From positions 185,081-249,080 of the forward strand of contig JBMYLP010000001.1 of the NCBI GenBank assembly GCA_049596455.1: DNA of 64,000 nt. Direction: 5' to 3'. Both the position numbers and the translations under genes were made by a program. Source of the DNA: UBA7446 sp049596455. GTDB lineage: Bacteria > Bacteroidota > Bacteroidia > Flavobacteriales > Flavobacteriaceae. Position 1 is the stretch's first letter; every line of letters begins with the position of its first letter. The notes beneath the pieces were generated by a model that did not search any database, was not told where the DNA came from, and worked only from the letters and a program-made list of their open reading frames with translations. Below are positions 17,738 through 27,759 of this stretch, one piece after another.

Positions 17738-20293
17738 ATGGACGATAATTTTTCACCCCGCGTAAAAGACGTCATTACGTACAGCAAAGAAGAGGCATTG
17801 CGCCTCGGACATGACTTTATTGGCACTGAGCATCTTATGCTTGGGCTATTACGTGACGGAAATGGAAAAGCCATCTCCATTCTTAAAGCTTTGGAAATTG
17901 ATTTGGATTACTTGCGTCGTAAGATTGAAATCCTAACGCCTGCCAACCCAACCAACTCACCAGAGCCGCAACACAAAACGAATTTACATCTAACGCGACA
18001 AGCCGAGCGCGCGTTGAAAACCACATTTTTAGAAGCAAAATTGTTTCAAAGTAGTTCTATCAATACAGCGCATTTGTTGTTGTGTATTCTTCGAAACGAA
18101 AACGATCCTACTACAAAAGTGCTACACAAACTTCAAGTGGATTACGAAACCGTCAAAGATCAGTTCAAATACATGTCTGTAGATTCTGACGATGATTTTA
18201 TAGATATGCCGTCTGCAGACGCCTTTCCAGAAGATTCAGCTGAAGAAGAAAGCAGAGGTCAATCTTCATCATACGCTACCTCATCTGAAGATAAAAAAGG
18301 CAAGAAATCTAGCACGCCTGTTCTAGACAATTTTGGTAGAGATCTTACAAAAATTGCCCTTGAGGGAAACATGGATCCCGTGATTGGTAGAGAAAAAGAA
18401 ATTGAACGTGTTTCGCAAATCCTAAGCCGTAGGAAGAAAAATAATCCGTTGCTTATTGGTGAACCTGGAGTGGGTAAGTCTGCCATTGCAGAAGGCTTGG
18501 CACTTCGAATTATTCAAAAGAAAGTTTCTCGAGTGCTGTATAACAAACGGGTTGTTACCTTAGATTTGGCTTCGCTTGTTGCGGGAACAAAATACCGAGG
18601 GCAGTTTGAAGAGCGTATGAAAGCCGTAATGAACGAGCTTGAAAAAAACAGCAATATCATTTTATTCATTGACGAAATCCACACTATTGTGGGCGCAGGA
18701 GGAGCTACAGGAAGTCTTGACGCATCAAATATGTTTAAGCCCGCATTGGCGCGTGGCGAAATTCAATGTATTGGCGCTACAACATTAGACGAGTATCGCC
18801 AAAATATTGAAAAAGATGGTGCGCTTGAACGCCGCTTTCAAAAGGTTGTTGTCGATCCCACAACAGTTGATGAAACCATTGAAATTCTTCAAAACATCAA
18901 AGACAAATACGAGGCACACCACAATGTAAATTATACCGATGCTGCAATTGAGGCATGTGTCCGTCTTTCGGATAGGTACATGACCGATCGCTTTCTACCA
19001 GACAAGGCTATTGACGCCATGGATGAGGCCGGCTCAAGAGTGCACATCACCAACATGGAAGTGCCAGAAAAAATTGTTTCCATCGAAGAAGAATTAGAGC
19101 GTGTTCGCGAACAAAAAAACACAGTTGTAAAACGTCAGAAATACGAAGAAGCTGCAAAACTACGAGACGACGAAAAGAAGTTAGAAAAAGAACTGCTCTT
19201 GGCGCAAGAAGATTGGCAAGAGGAACAACGTCAAAATCGAGAAACAGTTACCGATAAAGACATTGCAGATGTGGTGTCCATGATGACTGGAATTCCCGTG
19301 CAGCGTGTTGGCGATGGCGAAAGCGAACGATTGGTAAAACTCAACGAGCTTATCCAAGGAAAAGTTATCGGGCAAGAAAGTGCTGTGGAAAAAGTGGCGA
19401 AAGCCATTCAACGCAACCGTGCAGGGCTCAAAAACCCTAATAAGCCCATTGGTTCATTTATATTTTTAGGTCAAACAGGCGTTGGAAAAACACAACTTGC
19501 CAAAGTATTGGCACGTGAACTTTTTGACAGTGAGGCATCGCTTATCCGAATAGACATGAGCGAATACATGGAGAAATTCTCTATTTCTAGACTCATTGGC
19601 GCACCTCCTGGTTATGTGGGTTACGAAGAAGGCGGTCAGCTTAGCGAAAAAGTGCGTCGCAAGCCGTATTCAGTTGTATTATTAGATGAAATCGAAAAAG
19701 CACACCCAGATGTATTCAACATGCTTTTACAAGTGTTGGACGATGGCTATTTGACCGATTCTCTTGGCAGACGTGTTGATTTTAAAAACACCATCATCAT
19801 CATGACCTCTAATGTTGGTGCACGACAAGTGAAAGACTTTGGTTTGGGTGTTGGATTTGGAACTGCGGCTCAAAAATCGCAAGAAGATAAAAACATTCAA
19901 GGAGTAATTAAAAATGCACTTAAGAAAACTTTCTCTCCTGAGTTCTTAAATCGTATTGATGATGTTGTCATCTTTAATACCTTAGACAAGGACGATTTGA
20001 CCAAAATTATCGCACTTGAATTGGAAGCTTTGCAAAACCGTGTCAAAGAGCTGGGTTACACTTTAGAGTTGTCCGATAATGCTGTTAGCTTTTTAATTGA
20101 CAAAGGCTATGACAAGCAATACGGTGCACGTCCGCTTGCGCGCGCCATACAACGCTATGTTGAAGACAAACTTGCTGGAGAAATCATTAAAAACACACTC
20201 TCAAGCGGGGCAAAAGTCACCTTTGATTGGGACAAAAAAAGTGAGGAATTATCACTTCAGATTAAAGAAGCTAAAAAAACGACAAAATCTTAA
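17738..20293 (+). CDS. clpC: ATP-dependent Clp protease ATP-binding subunit ClpC
   Basis: A Hsp100 unfoldase that feeds substrates to ClpP. The 851 residues comprise a Clp_N double repeat (about 1-150), AAA domain 1 with Walker A GEPGVGKS (about 240) and the Walker B-containing segment ILFIDEIHT, a UVR/M-like linker with KYEEAAKLRDDEKKLEKE (about 465), AAA domain 2 with GQTGVGKT and LLDEIEKAH, and a C-terminal D2-small domain ending in KYGARPLARAIQRYVED-like sequence (KQYGARPL). The UVR segment marks ClpC rather than ClpB or ClpA. The upstream gap contains an inverted repeat (TTGGT at 17703, ACCAA at 17718) of unknown use. Confidence 0.96.
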   Translation: MDDNFSPRVKDVITYSKEEALRLGHDFIGTEHLMLGLLRDGNGKAISILKALEIDLDYLRRKIEILTPANPTNSPEPQHKTNLHLTRQAERALKTTFLEAKLFQSSSINTAHLLLCILRNENDPTTKVLHKLQVDYETVKDQFKYMSVDSDDDFIDMPSADAFPEDSAEEESRGQSSSYATSSEDKKGKKSSTPVLDNFGRDLTKIALEGNMDPVIGREKEIERVSQILSRRKKNNPLLIGEPGVGKSAIAEGLALRIIQKKVSRVLYNKRVVTLDLASLVAGTKYRGQFEERMKAVMNELEKNSNIILFIDEIHTIVGAGGATGSLDASNMFKPALARGEIQCIGATTLDEYRQNIEKDGALERRFQKVVVDPTTVDETIEILQNIKDKYEAHHNVNYTDAAIEACVRLSDRYMTDRFLPDKAIDAMDEAGSRVHITNMEVPEKIVSIEEELERVREQKNTVVKRQKYEEAAKLRDDEKKLEKELLLAQEDWQEEQRQNRETVTDKDIADVVSMMTGIPVQRVGDGESERLVKLNELIQGKVIGQESAVEKVAKAIQRNRAGLKNPNKPIGSFIFLGQTGVGKTQLAKVLARELFDSEASLIRIDMSEYMEKFSISRLIGAPPGYVGYEEGGQLSEKVRRKPYSVVLLDEIEKAHPDVFNMLLQVLDDGYLTDSLGRRVDFKNTIIIMTSNVGARQVKDFGLGVGFGTAAQKSQEDKNIQGVIKNALKKTFSPEFLNRIDDVVIFNTLDKDDLTKIIALELEALQNRVKELGYTLELSDNAVSFLIDKGYDKQYGARPLARAIQRYVEDKLAGEIIKNTLSSGAKVTFDWDKKSEELSLQIKEAKKTTKS

Positions 20294-20362
20294 CGATTTT
20301 TTTTAGTTAAAGCAGTTTTTATTCAGGATTTTTTATTTTCATTTGCGAATTAATTTATCGCA

Positions 20363-21736
20363 ATGAAAATAGTTGTTGGCTCTGAAGAATGGATTTCGCT
20401 AAGCGAACTCAACATCCCTTTTGTAAAAGCGCGTGTAGATAGTGGTGCAAAAACTTCTAGCTTACATGCTGTTAACATTCAACCTTACCAAAAAGACAAC
20501 GAAACTTGGGTAAACTTTGATGTATTTCCCATCCAAAACGATGGCAAGCGCAAAATCAGCTGTAAAGCATTAGTGGTTGATAAGCGAGTGGTAAAAAGCT
20601 CAAGTGGTGACAAAGAGCAACGTTACGTGGTACGTACTGCTATAAGTCTTAATGACGATAATTGGGATATAGAACTTACACTCACAAACCGAGATTCTAT
20701 GGGCTACCGCATGCTTTTAGGGCGTCAAGCCATGATGGGGCGCATTATTGTAGATCCCTCGGAAAGCTTTTTAGCGGGAAATGTAGAAAATGAAACCATC
20801 CTTCAATCGTATCAACAATTTAAAAAACCTAACGAAGGATTGCGCATTGGGCTTTTGGCATCAAATCAAAACCTATACAGCAACAGACGCATCATGGAAG
20901 CTGCAGAACAACGTGGGCACGAAATTGAGTTTTATAACATTCGGCAATGTTTTATGAAACTCGATGCTACAACACCACAAATTCACTACAGGGGTGGTAA
21001 CGCAATTGAACCCTTAGATGCTGTTATCCCTAGAATTCGACCAGCACAAACATTTTATGCCTGTGCCCTGCTTCGGCTTTTTGAAAGTTTGGGTGTGTTT
21101 TGTTTAAATAATTCTGATTCGATTATTCAATCTCGTGACAAACTTTTTTCACTTCAATTGCTACTGAGTCAAGGCGTGCAAATTCCAACTACAGGTTTTG
21201 CAAGTTCGCCTTTAGACACCAACGACTTGATTGAAATGGTAGGTGGTTCGCCACTTATTGTAAAATTATTGGAAGGTACACAAGGAAAAGGAGTGGTGTT
21301 GGCAGAAACAAAAAAAGCAGCAGAAAGTGTAATCAATGCTTTCAAGAGTTTAAATGCCAACATCTTGGTTCAAGAATTTATCAAAGAAGCAGACGGCAAG
21401 GATCTTCGATGTTTTGTCATCGATGGCAAGGTAGTTGCCGCAATGCAACGATCAGCACCTCCGGGTGAATTCCGTGCCAATGTGCATTTGGGTGGCACCA
21501 CATCTATAATTCGTGCAACTGCCGAAGAGCGTAAGCTTGCCATTAAAGCCACCAAAGCCATGGGATTGCGCGTTGCTGGTGTCGATATTATTCGATCTTC
21601 AGCGGGTCCTTTGGTTTTAGAGGTAAATTCTTCCCCTGGTCTTGAGGGAATTGAGGCAGCCACGCAAAAAGATATTGCACAAATGATGATTAAATCGATA
21701 GAAAAACGGTGTAATTACGTGCCTAAAAAAGACTAA
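20363..21736 (+). CDS. rimK: RimB-RimK fusion: retropepsin-like protease domain plus S6-glutamate ligase
   Basis: A 457-residue two-domain protein. Residues 1-140 match RimB-type ATP-dependent zinc/aspartic protease-like proteins, with the DSGAKTSSLHA motif (Asp26) and LLGRQAMMG. Residues 145-457 are an ATP-grasp ligase of the RimK type: GLLASNQNLYSNRRIMEAAE, IRPAQTFYACAL, VKLLEGTQGKGV, VQEFIKEADGKDLRCFVID and EVNSSPGLEGIE. RimK adds glutamates to the C-terminus of ribosomal protein S6, and RimB modulates or reverses this in other bacteria. Here writer and proposed modulator are one chain. It overlaps the convergent nadC by four bases. Confidence 0.9.
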   Translation: MKIVVGSEEWISLSELNIPFVKARVDSGAKTSSLHAVNIQPYQKDNETWVNFDVFPIQNDGKRKISCKALVVDKRVVKSSSGDKEQRYVVRTAISLNDDNWDIELTLTNRDSMGYRMLLGRQAMMGRIIVDPSESFLAGNVENETILQSYQQFKKPNEGLRIGLLASNQNLYSNRRIMEAAEQRGHEIEFYNIRQCFMKLDATTPQIHYRGGNAIEPLDAVIPRIRPAQTFYACALLRLFESLGVFCLNNSDSIIQSRDKLFSLQLLLSQGVQIPTTGFASSPLDTNDLIEMVGGSPLIVKLLEGTQGKGVVLAETKKAAESVINAFKSLNANILVQEFIKEADGKDLRCFVIDGKVVAAMQRSAPPGEFRANVHLGGTTSIIRATAEERKLAIKATKAMGLRVAGVDIIRSSAGPLVLEVNSSPGLEGIEAATQKDIAQMMIKSIEKRCNYVPKKD

Positions 21737-22599
21737 ACAGCACGTAAACTCAAGTCAATTATAGGCGCTGAATGTGTAATATACCCTAACGAAATAAAAT
21801 CAACCCCTGATTCGGCGTAAGCCACACAATTTTCTGGTGTGATATTTCCAGAGGCTTCTGTTGGAAGTGCTCCATCAATAAGCTTCACAGCACTTGTCAA
21901 TTCATTGGGCGACATATTATCCAACAACACACGACTAATCCATTTGTGCTGTAAACAGACACCAACATCGTCAAGCGTGCGGGTTTCCACAATTACAGGA
22001 ATTGGAGTGGGCAAACTATCTACATATGATTTTGTTTTGTGCAGCGCTTGGGGCAATCCACCACAAAAATCAATGTGATTGTCTTTTAACATAATAGCAT
22101 CATACAATCCCATACGGTGATTTACACCACCTCCAATAGCCACCGCCCATTTTTCAGCAATTCTAAAATTAGGTGTGGTTTTTCGGGTATCCAACACCCT
22201 ACATGACGTGTGTGCAATCGACTGTTGAATGCGCTGTGTTACCGTTGCAATTCCACTCATACGCTGCAATGCGTTAAGCAAAATCCGCTCGAGTGAAAGT
22301 ATTCCCTGTGTATCGCCTTCTAGGATAAGAAGGGCTTCCCCTGTTGAAAATGAAGCACCATCAAAAACCAAAGGGGTAAGTTTCACATTTCGTGCATGAT
22401 GCATTAATGTCAATTCACAAAACTCCACGCCTGCCAACACGCCATTTCCCTTGGCGATAAGTGTTGCTTTGGATTGATGGTTTGACGTAAAAATAGCTTT
22501 AGTTGTATGATCACCCGCTGCATTTAAATCCTCGTGTATGGCTTGCTGAATACAATGCAACAATGCTTTTTGATATATTTCTGAGAATGACTTAGACAT
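21733..22599 (-). CDS. nadC: nicotinate-nucleotide pyrophosphorylase (quinolinate phosphoribosyltransferase)
   Basis: The third enzyme of de novo NAD synthesis: it converts quinolinate and phosphoribosyl pyrophosphate to nicotinate mononucleotide. The 288-residue protein shows the DLNAAGDHTT segment, LNALQRMSGIAT, the key DTRKTTP motif, GGVNHRMGLYDAIMLKDNH and the C-terminal ASGNITPENC and SLGYITHSAPIIDLSL. The start overlaps the end of nadB by eight bases, so the pair is coupled. It is the last gene of nadA-nadB-nadC. Confidence 0.97.
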   Translation of the reverse strand: MSKSFSEIYQKALLHCIQQAIHEDLNAAGDHTTKAIFTSNHQSKATLIAKGNGVLAGVEFCELTLMHHARNVKLTPLVFDGASFSTGEALLILEGDTQGILSLERILLNALQRMSGIATVTQRIQQSIAHTSCRVLDTRKTTPNFRIAEKWAVAIGGGVNHRMGLYDAIMLKDNHIDFCGGLPQALHKTKSYVDSLPTPIPVIVETRTLDDVGVCLQHKWISRVLLDNMSPNELTSAVKLIDGALPTEASGNITPENCVAYAESGVDFISLGYITHSAPIIDLSLRAV

Positions 22600-24148
22600 A
22601 ATCTTCGTTAAAATAGACGCCTTTATTTTTAGGATATTTTTGCGCTTGTTTTATCATCAAATAGGCAACACTGACCAAATTTCTCAAAGTGGTTAATTGA
22701 GGGGTTAATTTGTTCTGTTGATACAACTCCATGGTGGCTAAATATACGTTATGCAATTCATCCTCTGCTTGTTGCAAACTTTTTCCAGATTTGATGATAC
22801 CCACATTAGTGCTCATGATTTGCTGAAGTGTTGCACGCAACTTTCTGATGCGCTCTGTTTTTTGGTTTGATACATTTTCTGTGCCTTTCCAATTTGGAAT
22901 TTTATCAAAAAAATCATCCGTCAATACGGGGTTAGTAAGTGCTTCGCTAGAATGCTTGGCTGCGCGGGCAGCAAACACCAATGCCTCAAGCAAGGAGTTG
23001 GATGCCAATCGATTAGCGCCATGCAATCCAGTATGACAACATTCGCCAATGGCATAAAGCCCTGCCAAATTGCTTTGACTGTGTTCATTTACATCTATTC
23101 CACCACAGATGTAATGAGCTGCAGGAAGCACAGGGATATAATCTATGGAAATATCAATCCCCACCTTTAAGCAGTTTGTCAATATGGTTGGAAACTCTTG
23201 CTTTAGTTTTTCTGTATCAATTTGGGTTGCGTCCAAATACACATGTGTAATGTTATGTTTTTTCATTTCGGCGTGAATAGCGCGCGATACAATATCGCGT
23301 GGAGCTAAGTCTAATCTATTATCGTAATGCTGCATAAAGGCTTCACCATTTAGATTTCGCAGAATGGCACCAGCACCACGAATTGCCTCCGTAATAAGAA
23401 AGGTATTTCCATTAATCTTTGGAAAAAGAGCCGTGGGGTGAAACTGTACAAAGTGAAGATTTTCGACATGCACTTTTGCACGATATGCTGCTCCTAGACC
23501 ATCACCAGTAGCAGCTGTTGGATTTGTTGTGTGGGCATATACCTGCCCCGCCCCACCTGTGGAAAGCACGGTAAGTTGTGCGGTAATTTTCACAATTTCC
23601 TCGTCTTTCTTCGAGATTACATAAGCTCCGTAGCAACGACCTTGTTTTGAGTTGGGGATATGGTGATCGGTGATAAGGTCAACCAAAGAGTGGTTTTCAA
23701 AAAAAGTAATGTTTTCAAACGACCTTGCTTTAGCGATTAACGCATTTTGGATATGTAATCCAGATTGATCTTTATAGTGAACGATGCGTTCAGCCGAATG
23801 CCCTCCTTCTTTACCCAAATGCAGTTTTTTTCCTTCGGTGTCAAATTGTGCGCCCCACTCCATCAATTCTTTTACACGTGCTGGACCTTCTCTAACCACA
23901 AAATCTACCACATTTTCATTTGATGTGTATGCGCTTGCTTCCATAGTATCTTGCACATGGTCTTCGTAGGAATCTTTGATAAAGTTAGAAACTACTGCTA
24001 TTCCCCCTTGTGCATATTTAGTATTGCTTTCTAACAAGTCGCGCTTTGAAATCATGATGATTTTTGCCTTGGGAGACATTTCGGCAAGCCGAACAGCATA
24101 GCTCAGTCCAGCAATACCTGTTCCAATAACCAATACATCTGCGTGCAT
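22592..24148 (-). CDS. nadB: L-aspartate oxidase
   Basis: A FAD enzyme that oxidises L-aspartate to iminoaspartate, the first step of quinolinate synthesis. The 518-residue protein has the N-terminal dinucleotide-binding motif VIGTGIAGLSYA, the TKYAQGGIAVV segment, HFVQFHPTALFP, the active-site loop HYICGGIDVNE and GLHGANRLASNSLLEALVFA, with the small helical C-terminal domain. It lies one base downstream of nadA and overlaps nadC. Iminoaspartate is labile, which fits tight co-expression with nadA. Confidence 0.97.
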   Translation of the reverse strand: MHADVLVIGTGIAGLSYAVRLAEMSPKAKIIMISKRDLLESNTKYAQGGIAVVSNFIKDSYEDHVQDTMEASAYTSNENVVDFVVREGPARVKELMEWGAQFDTEGKKLHLGKEGGHSAERIVHYKDQSGLHIQNALIAKARSFENITFFENHSLVDLITDHHIPNSKQGRCYGAYVISKKDEEIVKITAQLTVLSTGGAGQVYAHTTNPTAATGDGLGAAYRAKVHVENLHFVQFHPTALFPKINGNTFLITEAIRGAGAILRNLNGEAFMQHYDNRLDLAPRDIVSRAIHAEMKKHNITHVYLDATQIDTEKLKQEFPTILTNCLKVGIDISIDYIPVLPAAHYICGGIDVNEHSQSNLAGLYAIGECCHTGLHGANRLASNSLLEALVFAARAAKHSSEALTNPVLTDDFFDKIPNWKGTENVSNQKTERIRKLRATLQQIMSTNVGIIKSGKSLQQAEDELHNVYLATMELYQQNKLTPQLTTLRNLVSVAYLMIKQAQKYPKNKGVYFNEDYV

Positions 24149-24149
24149 A

Positions 24150-25136
24150 TTACGAAAGTTCTAACATGCGGTCTATGGGAGCTTTAGCTGCTTTCATAAG
24201 TGCGGCATCAAGCTCAATTTCGGGTAATTCGTGTTCCAAGCATAGATACAGTTTTTCAAGTGTATTAAGCTTCATAAAAGCGCATTCGCTACAAGCGCAG
24301 GTGTCATCTGAAACAGGAGCGGGAATAAACGTTTTTTGTGGTGCACGTTTTTTCATTTCATGCAAAATACCGGCTTCGGTAGCCACAATAAAAGTATCTG
24401 CTTTGTCTTGTTGTACAAAATTTAACAAACCAGAGGTGCTGCCAATATAATGCGCAATATCAAGCACTTGCGACTCGCTTTCTGGGTGGGCAATAAACTT
24501 CGCATCGGGATGTTGTTGTGCAAGAGCAACGATTTTATCAAACGAAAACGCCTCGTGAACAATACACGAACCGTCCCATAAAATCATATCCCTACCCGTT
24601 TCTTTAATCAAATAACGTCCCAAATTCTTATCGGGGGCAAAAATAATGGGCTGATCTTTTGGAATACTTTCAATTATCTTAACGGCATTGCTTGACGTAC
24701 AAACAATGTCACTTAATGCCTTAATTTCAGCAGAACAATTGATATACGTTACCACAATAGCATTGGGATGTTGCGCCTTAAAGGCAGCAAAATCATTTGG
24801 AGGACAAGAATCTGCCAATGAGCAACCTGCATTTAAGTCAGGTAATAAAACTTTTTTGGTAGGATTAATAATTTTGGCGGTTTCTGCCATAAAGTGTACA
24901 CCCGCAAAAACAATGACATCGGCGTCAACCGTAGCAGCTGCCTTAGCCAAATAAAGGCTATCGCCTAAAAAATCTGCCAAATCTTGAATCGCATCTTCTT
25001 GATAATAGTGCGCCAATAAAACGGCATTTTTCTCCTTTTTTAATCGGATAATCTCGTCAACTAGATTGATGTCTTTTGGAATAGGAGCATCAACAAAACC
25101 CTTTTGGTAAAGCAAATTTGTATCTGTTTGCGGCAT
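24150..25136 (-). CDS. nadA: quinolinate synthase A
   Basis: A [4Fe-4S] enzyme that condenses iminoaspartate with dihydroxyacetone phosphate to quinolinate. Recognisable parts are VLLAHYYQEDAIQDLADFLG, VIVFAGVHFMAETAKI, the cysteine segments CSLADSC, YINCSAEIKALSD and IVCTSSNA, and the C-terminal CACSECAFM. I choose the ATG at 25136 (MPQTDTNLLYQK), giving 328 residues; an upstream in-frame ATG at 25175 would add 13 poorly conserved residues. It is the first gene of the NAD operon and diverges from thrA. Confidence 0.96.
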   Translation of the reverse strand: MPQTDTNLLYQKGFVDAPIPKDINLVDEIIRLKKEKNAVLLAHYYQEDAIQDLADFLGDSLYLAKAAATVDADVIVFAGVHFMAETAKIINPTKKVLLPDLNAGCSLADSCPPNDFAAFKAQHPNAIVVTYINCSAEIKALSDIVCTSSNAVKIIESIPKDQPIIFAPDKNLGRYLIKETGRDMILWDGSCIVHEAFSFDKIVALAQQHPDAKFIAHPESESQVLDIAHYIGSTSGLLNFVQQDKADTFIVATEAGILHEMKKRAPQKTFIPAPVSDDTCACSECAFMKLNTLEKLYLCLEHELPEIELDAALMKAAKAPIDRMLELS

Positions 25137-25287
25137 GGTAGAAGCAATTCTTTTTTCAAATTTCGTAAAAACCATGCAATTTCCCTAACAATGTGCTTTT
25201 TATCATGTGCATTTATAGAACCGAAATCTAAACGTGCACGATAACAAACAAAAAAATAATAATGCCTCTTAATTAGATTTAATCGGT

Positions 25288-25295
25288 TATTTTTG
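25288..25295 (+). promoter_or_regulatory. possible -7 box of the threonine operon
   Basis: TATTTTTG, an exact TAnnTTTG match, ends 25 bases before the thrA ATG at 25321. A -33 TTTG at the expected distance is not seen. The region between nadA and thrA (about 185 bases) shows no leader peptide or attenuator. Confidence 0.35.
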
Positions 25296-25320
25296 TAGCG
25301 TTTTTTCTGAATCAATAGAG

Positions 25321-27759
25321 ATGATAGTTTTAAAATTTGGTGGTTCGTCGGTTGCAAACGCATCACAGATACGTCAAGTGCTAAGCATATTGGCTGCGCA
25401 AGACAAACCTATGGCGGTGGTCGTTTCTGCGCTTGGTGGCGTTACAGACGATTTACACGCCCTTGGCAAATTAGCTGCTAAAGGAGATATTGCCTACACT
25501 GACCGCCTTAAGGAAGTAGAGTCAAGACACATCAACCTTGTGCAAGAGCTAATACCTGTGGCAAAACAAAGCGCAGTTTTAAGTGCTACCAAACAAATGC
25601 TTAATCAGCTTGAAACCATTCTGGATGGCGTTCACATGATTCGGGAATTGTCACCTAAAACCCAAGATACGCTGCTAAGTTTTGGCGAACTTTTATCTCA
25701 TACTATCATTGCGCACGCTGCTCAAGCCAAGGGATTAGATGCGGTGGCAAAAAATGCGCAAGAACTTATTGTAACCAAGCAATCTTTAGGAAGAACTCTC
25801 GTAGACTACCCTTCATCGAATGCAAACATTTCTGAATTTTTTGACAACAACAATCACAACGTGGTTGTATTGCCCGGATTTGTGGCAAAAGATAGCAATG
25901 GAGTGGTTACAACCTTAGGTCGTGGGGGCTCAGACCTTACGGCATCTGTCATTGCATGTGCCGTTCAAGCGGAGTATTTAGAAATCTGGACAGATGTAAG
26001 TGGTATGTACACAGCGCATCCAACGCTTGTGAAACAAGCCAAAGCCATTCCTGAAATTTCGTATCAAGAAGCTATGGAACTTTCGCATTTTGGCGCTAAG
26101 GTTATATACCCCCCAACGCTTCAACCCATTACGGAAAAGAAAATTCCGGTTTATATTAAAAACACCTTTAAGCCTAAAGACGCAGGTACGTTAATCACTC
26201 ACACCACCGAAGCTGAAACCGTAGTTCGTGGTATCAGCCACATCAATGATATTGCGTTGCTTACATTAGAAGGCAGCGGCATGATTGGCGTTCCAGGTTA
26301 TTCGCAAAAATTGCTTACCGTTTTGGCGCAACATCATATTAATGTTGTTATGATAACACAGGCGTCTTCTGAACACTCTATATGTTTGGGAATTGATGCC
26401 AGTGCAGCCGATTTTGCACAGCAAACCATTGATGAAGAATTTGCCCTTGATATTGAAACCAACAAAATTAATCCTATCCGCGTAGAGAAAGATTTGTCTA
26501 TTGTGGCACTTGTTGGCGAAAACATGAAAAACCATCAAGGAATTAGTGGGAATATGTTTCGTGCGCTAGGAAACAACAATGTAAACGTAAAAGCCATTGC
26601 GCAAGGTGCATCTGAGAAAAACATCACTGCGGTAATTAACAGCAGCGATATCAAAAAAGCGCTCAACACCTTACATGAAGCGTTCTTTGAAGAACAAATC
26701 AAGAAACTTCACTTGTTTGTAACGGGAATTGGCAATGTAGGAAGCAAATTCTTGGAACAAGTTCAGCAGCAACATGATTTTCTAAAAGAACGTTTTAAGC
26801 TCAACTTGAGTGTCGTTGGTATTTCCAACTCGCGCAAAATGTATTTTGACCCGAGTGGTATTGATTTATCAAACTGGAAAACACTTCTTGAAGATGGTGA
26901 AACTGCCAACAAAGAACTGTTTTTTGAAAAAACAAAAGGCTTCAACATGCGGAATTCCATTTTTGTGGACAATACCGCAAATGCAACCATAGCGGGTACT
27001 TATTCGAATTATCTTAAAAATAATATTGGGGTAGTTACTTGTAATAAAATTGCATGTGCCGATGAGTTTGCGCATTATCAAAACCTAAAAAAGTTATCTC
27101 GAAAATACAATGCGCCGTTTTTATTTGAAACCAATGTGGGTGCAGGATTGCCCATTATTGACACGCTAAATCATCTCATAGCATCTGGAGATCGTGTACG
27201 CAGTATTCAGGCGGTACTTTCGGGGAGTTTGAATTTTGTATTTAATTCTTTTGATGACAGCACAACCTTCCGAAAGGTTGTGGAACAAGCCATGAAAGAA
27301 GGCTATACCGAGCCAGATCCAAAAATTGATTTAAGTGGGATTGATGTGGCGCGTAAGATTTTGATTTTGGCACGTGAAAGCGGAAATGTTCTCGAACTTT
27401 CTGATATCGAAAACAAACCTTTCTTACCACAAGCTTGTTTGGACACCAAAACTAACGAGGACTTTTTAAACAGTTTGGATGCGCATAAAACGCACTTCGA
27501 CGAATTATTCAACGCTGCCAAGAAGGAAAATGCACGCTTAAAATACGTTGCAACATACGAAAATGGAAAAGCGTCAGTTGGTTTACAACAAATTCCAGAA
27601 GGGCATGATTTTTACAACTTAGAGGGCAGTGACAACATTGTGCTGTTCTATACCGACCGCTATGCGCAGCAACCACTTATTGTAAAGGGTGCTGGCGCAG
27701 GGGCAGACGTTACCGCATCAGGGATTTTCGCAGATATTATTCGCATTGGAAAAAGTTAA
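25321..27759 (+). CDS. thrA: bifunctional aspartokinase / homoserine dehydrogenase I
   Basis: The 812-residue fusion catalyses the first and third steps from aspartate to threonine and methionine. The kinase half (about 1-285) opens with MIVLKFGGSSVANA and has TTLGRGGSDLTASV and EIWTDVSGMYTAHP; two ACT domains (about 310-455) are the likely site of threonine feedback; the homoserine dehydrogenase half (about 460-812) has the Rossmann start FVTGIGNVGSKFLEQ, VTCNKIACA, FETNVGAGLPIIDTL and EPDPKIDLSGIDVARK. It is the first gene of thrA-thrB-thrC. Confidence 0.97.
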   Translation: MIVLKFGGSSVANASQIRQVLSILAAQDKPMAVVVSALGGVTDDLHALGKLAAKGDIAYTDRLKEVESRHINLVQELIPVAKQSAVLSATKQMLNQLETILDGVHMIRELSPKTQDTLLSFGELLSHTIIAHAAQAKGLDAVAKNAQELIVTKQSLGRTLVDYPSSNANISEFFDNNNHNVVVLPGFVAKDSNGVVTTLGRGGSDLTASVIACAVQAEYLEIWTDVSGMYTAHPTLVKQAKAIPEISYQEAMELSHFGAKVIYPPTLQPITEKKIPVYIKNTFKPKDAGTLITHTTEAETVVRGISHINDIALLTLEGSGMIGVPGYSQKLLTVLAQHHINVVMITQASSEHSICLGIDASAADFAQQTIDEEFALDIETNKINPIRVEKDLSIVALVGENMKNHQGISGNMFRALGNNNVNVKAIAQGASEKNITAVINSSDIKKALNTLHEAFFEEQIKKLHLFVTGIGNVGSKFLEQVQQQHDFLKERFKLNLSVVGISNSRKMYFDPSGIDLSNWKTLLEDGETANKELFFEKTKGFNMRNSIFVDNTANATIAGTYSNYLKNNIGVVTCNKIACADEFAHYQNLKKLSRKYNAPFLFETNVGAGLPIIDTLNHLIASGDRVRSIQAVLSGSLNFVFNSFDDSTTFRKVVEQAMKEGYTEPDPKIDLSGIDVARKILILARESGNVLELSDIENKPFLPQACLDTKTNEDFLNSLDAHKTHFDELFNAAKKENARLKYVATYENGKASVGLQQIPEGHDFYNLEGSDNIVLFYTDRYAQQPLIVKGAGAGADVTASGIFADIIRIGKS

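Noticed and set aside
25176..25320. Threonine attenuator or leader peptide before thrA
   Set aside because: No threonine- or isoleucine-rich short frame and no stem-loop with a T tract are visible.
27689..27745. GTG at 27689 as the thrB start
   Set aside because: It adds 19 residues without family similarity and lies 71 bases inside thrA; TTG at 27746 gives the usual length.
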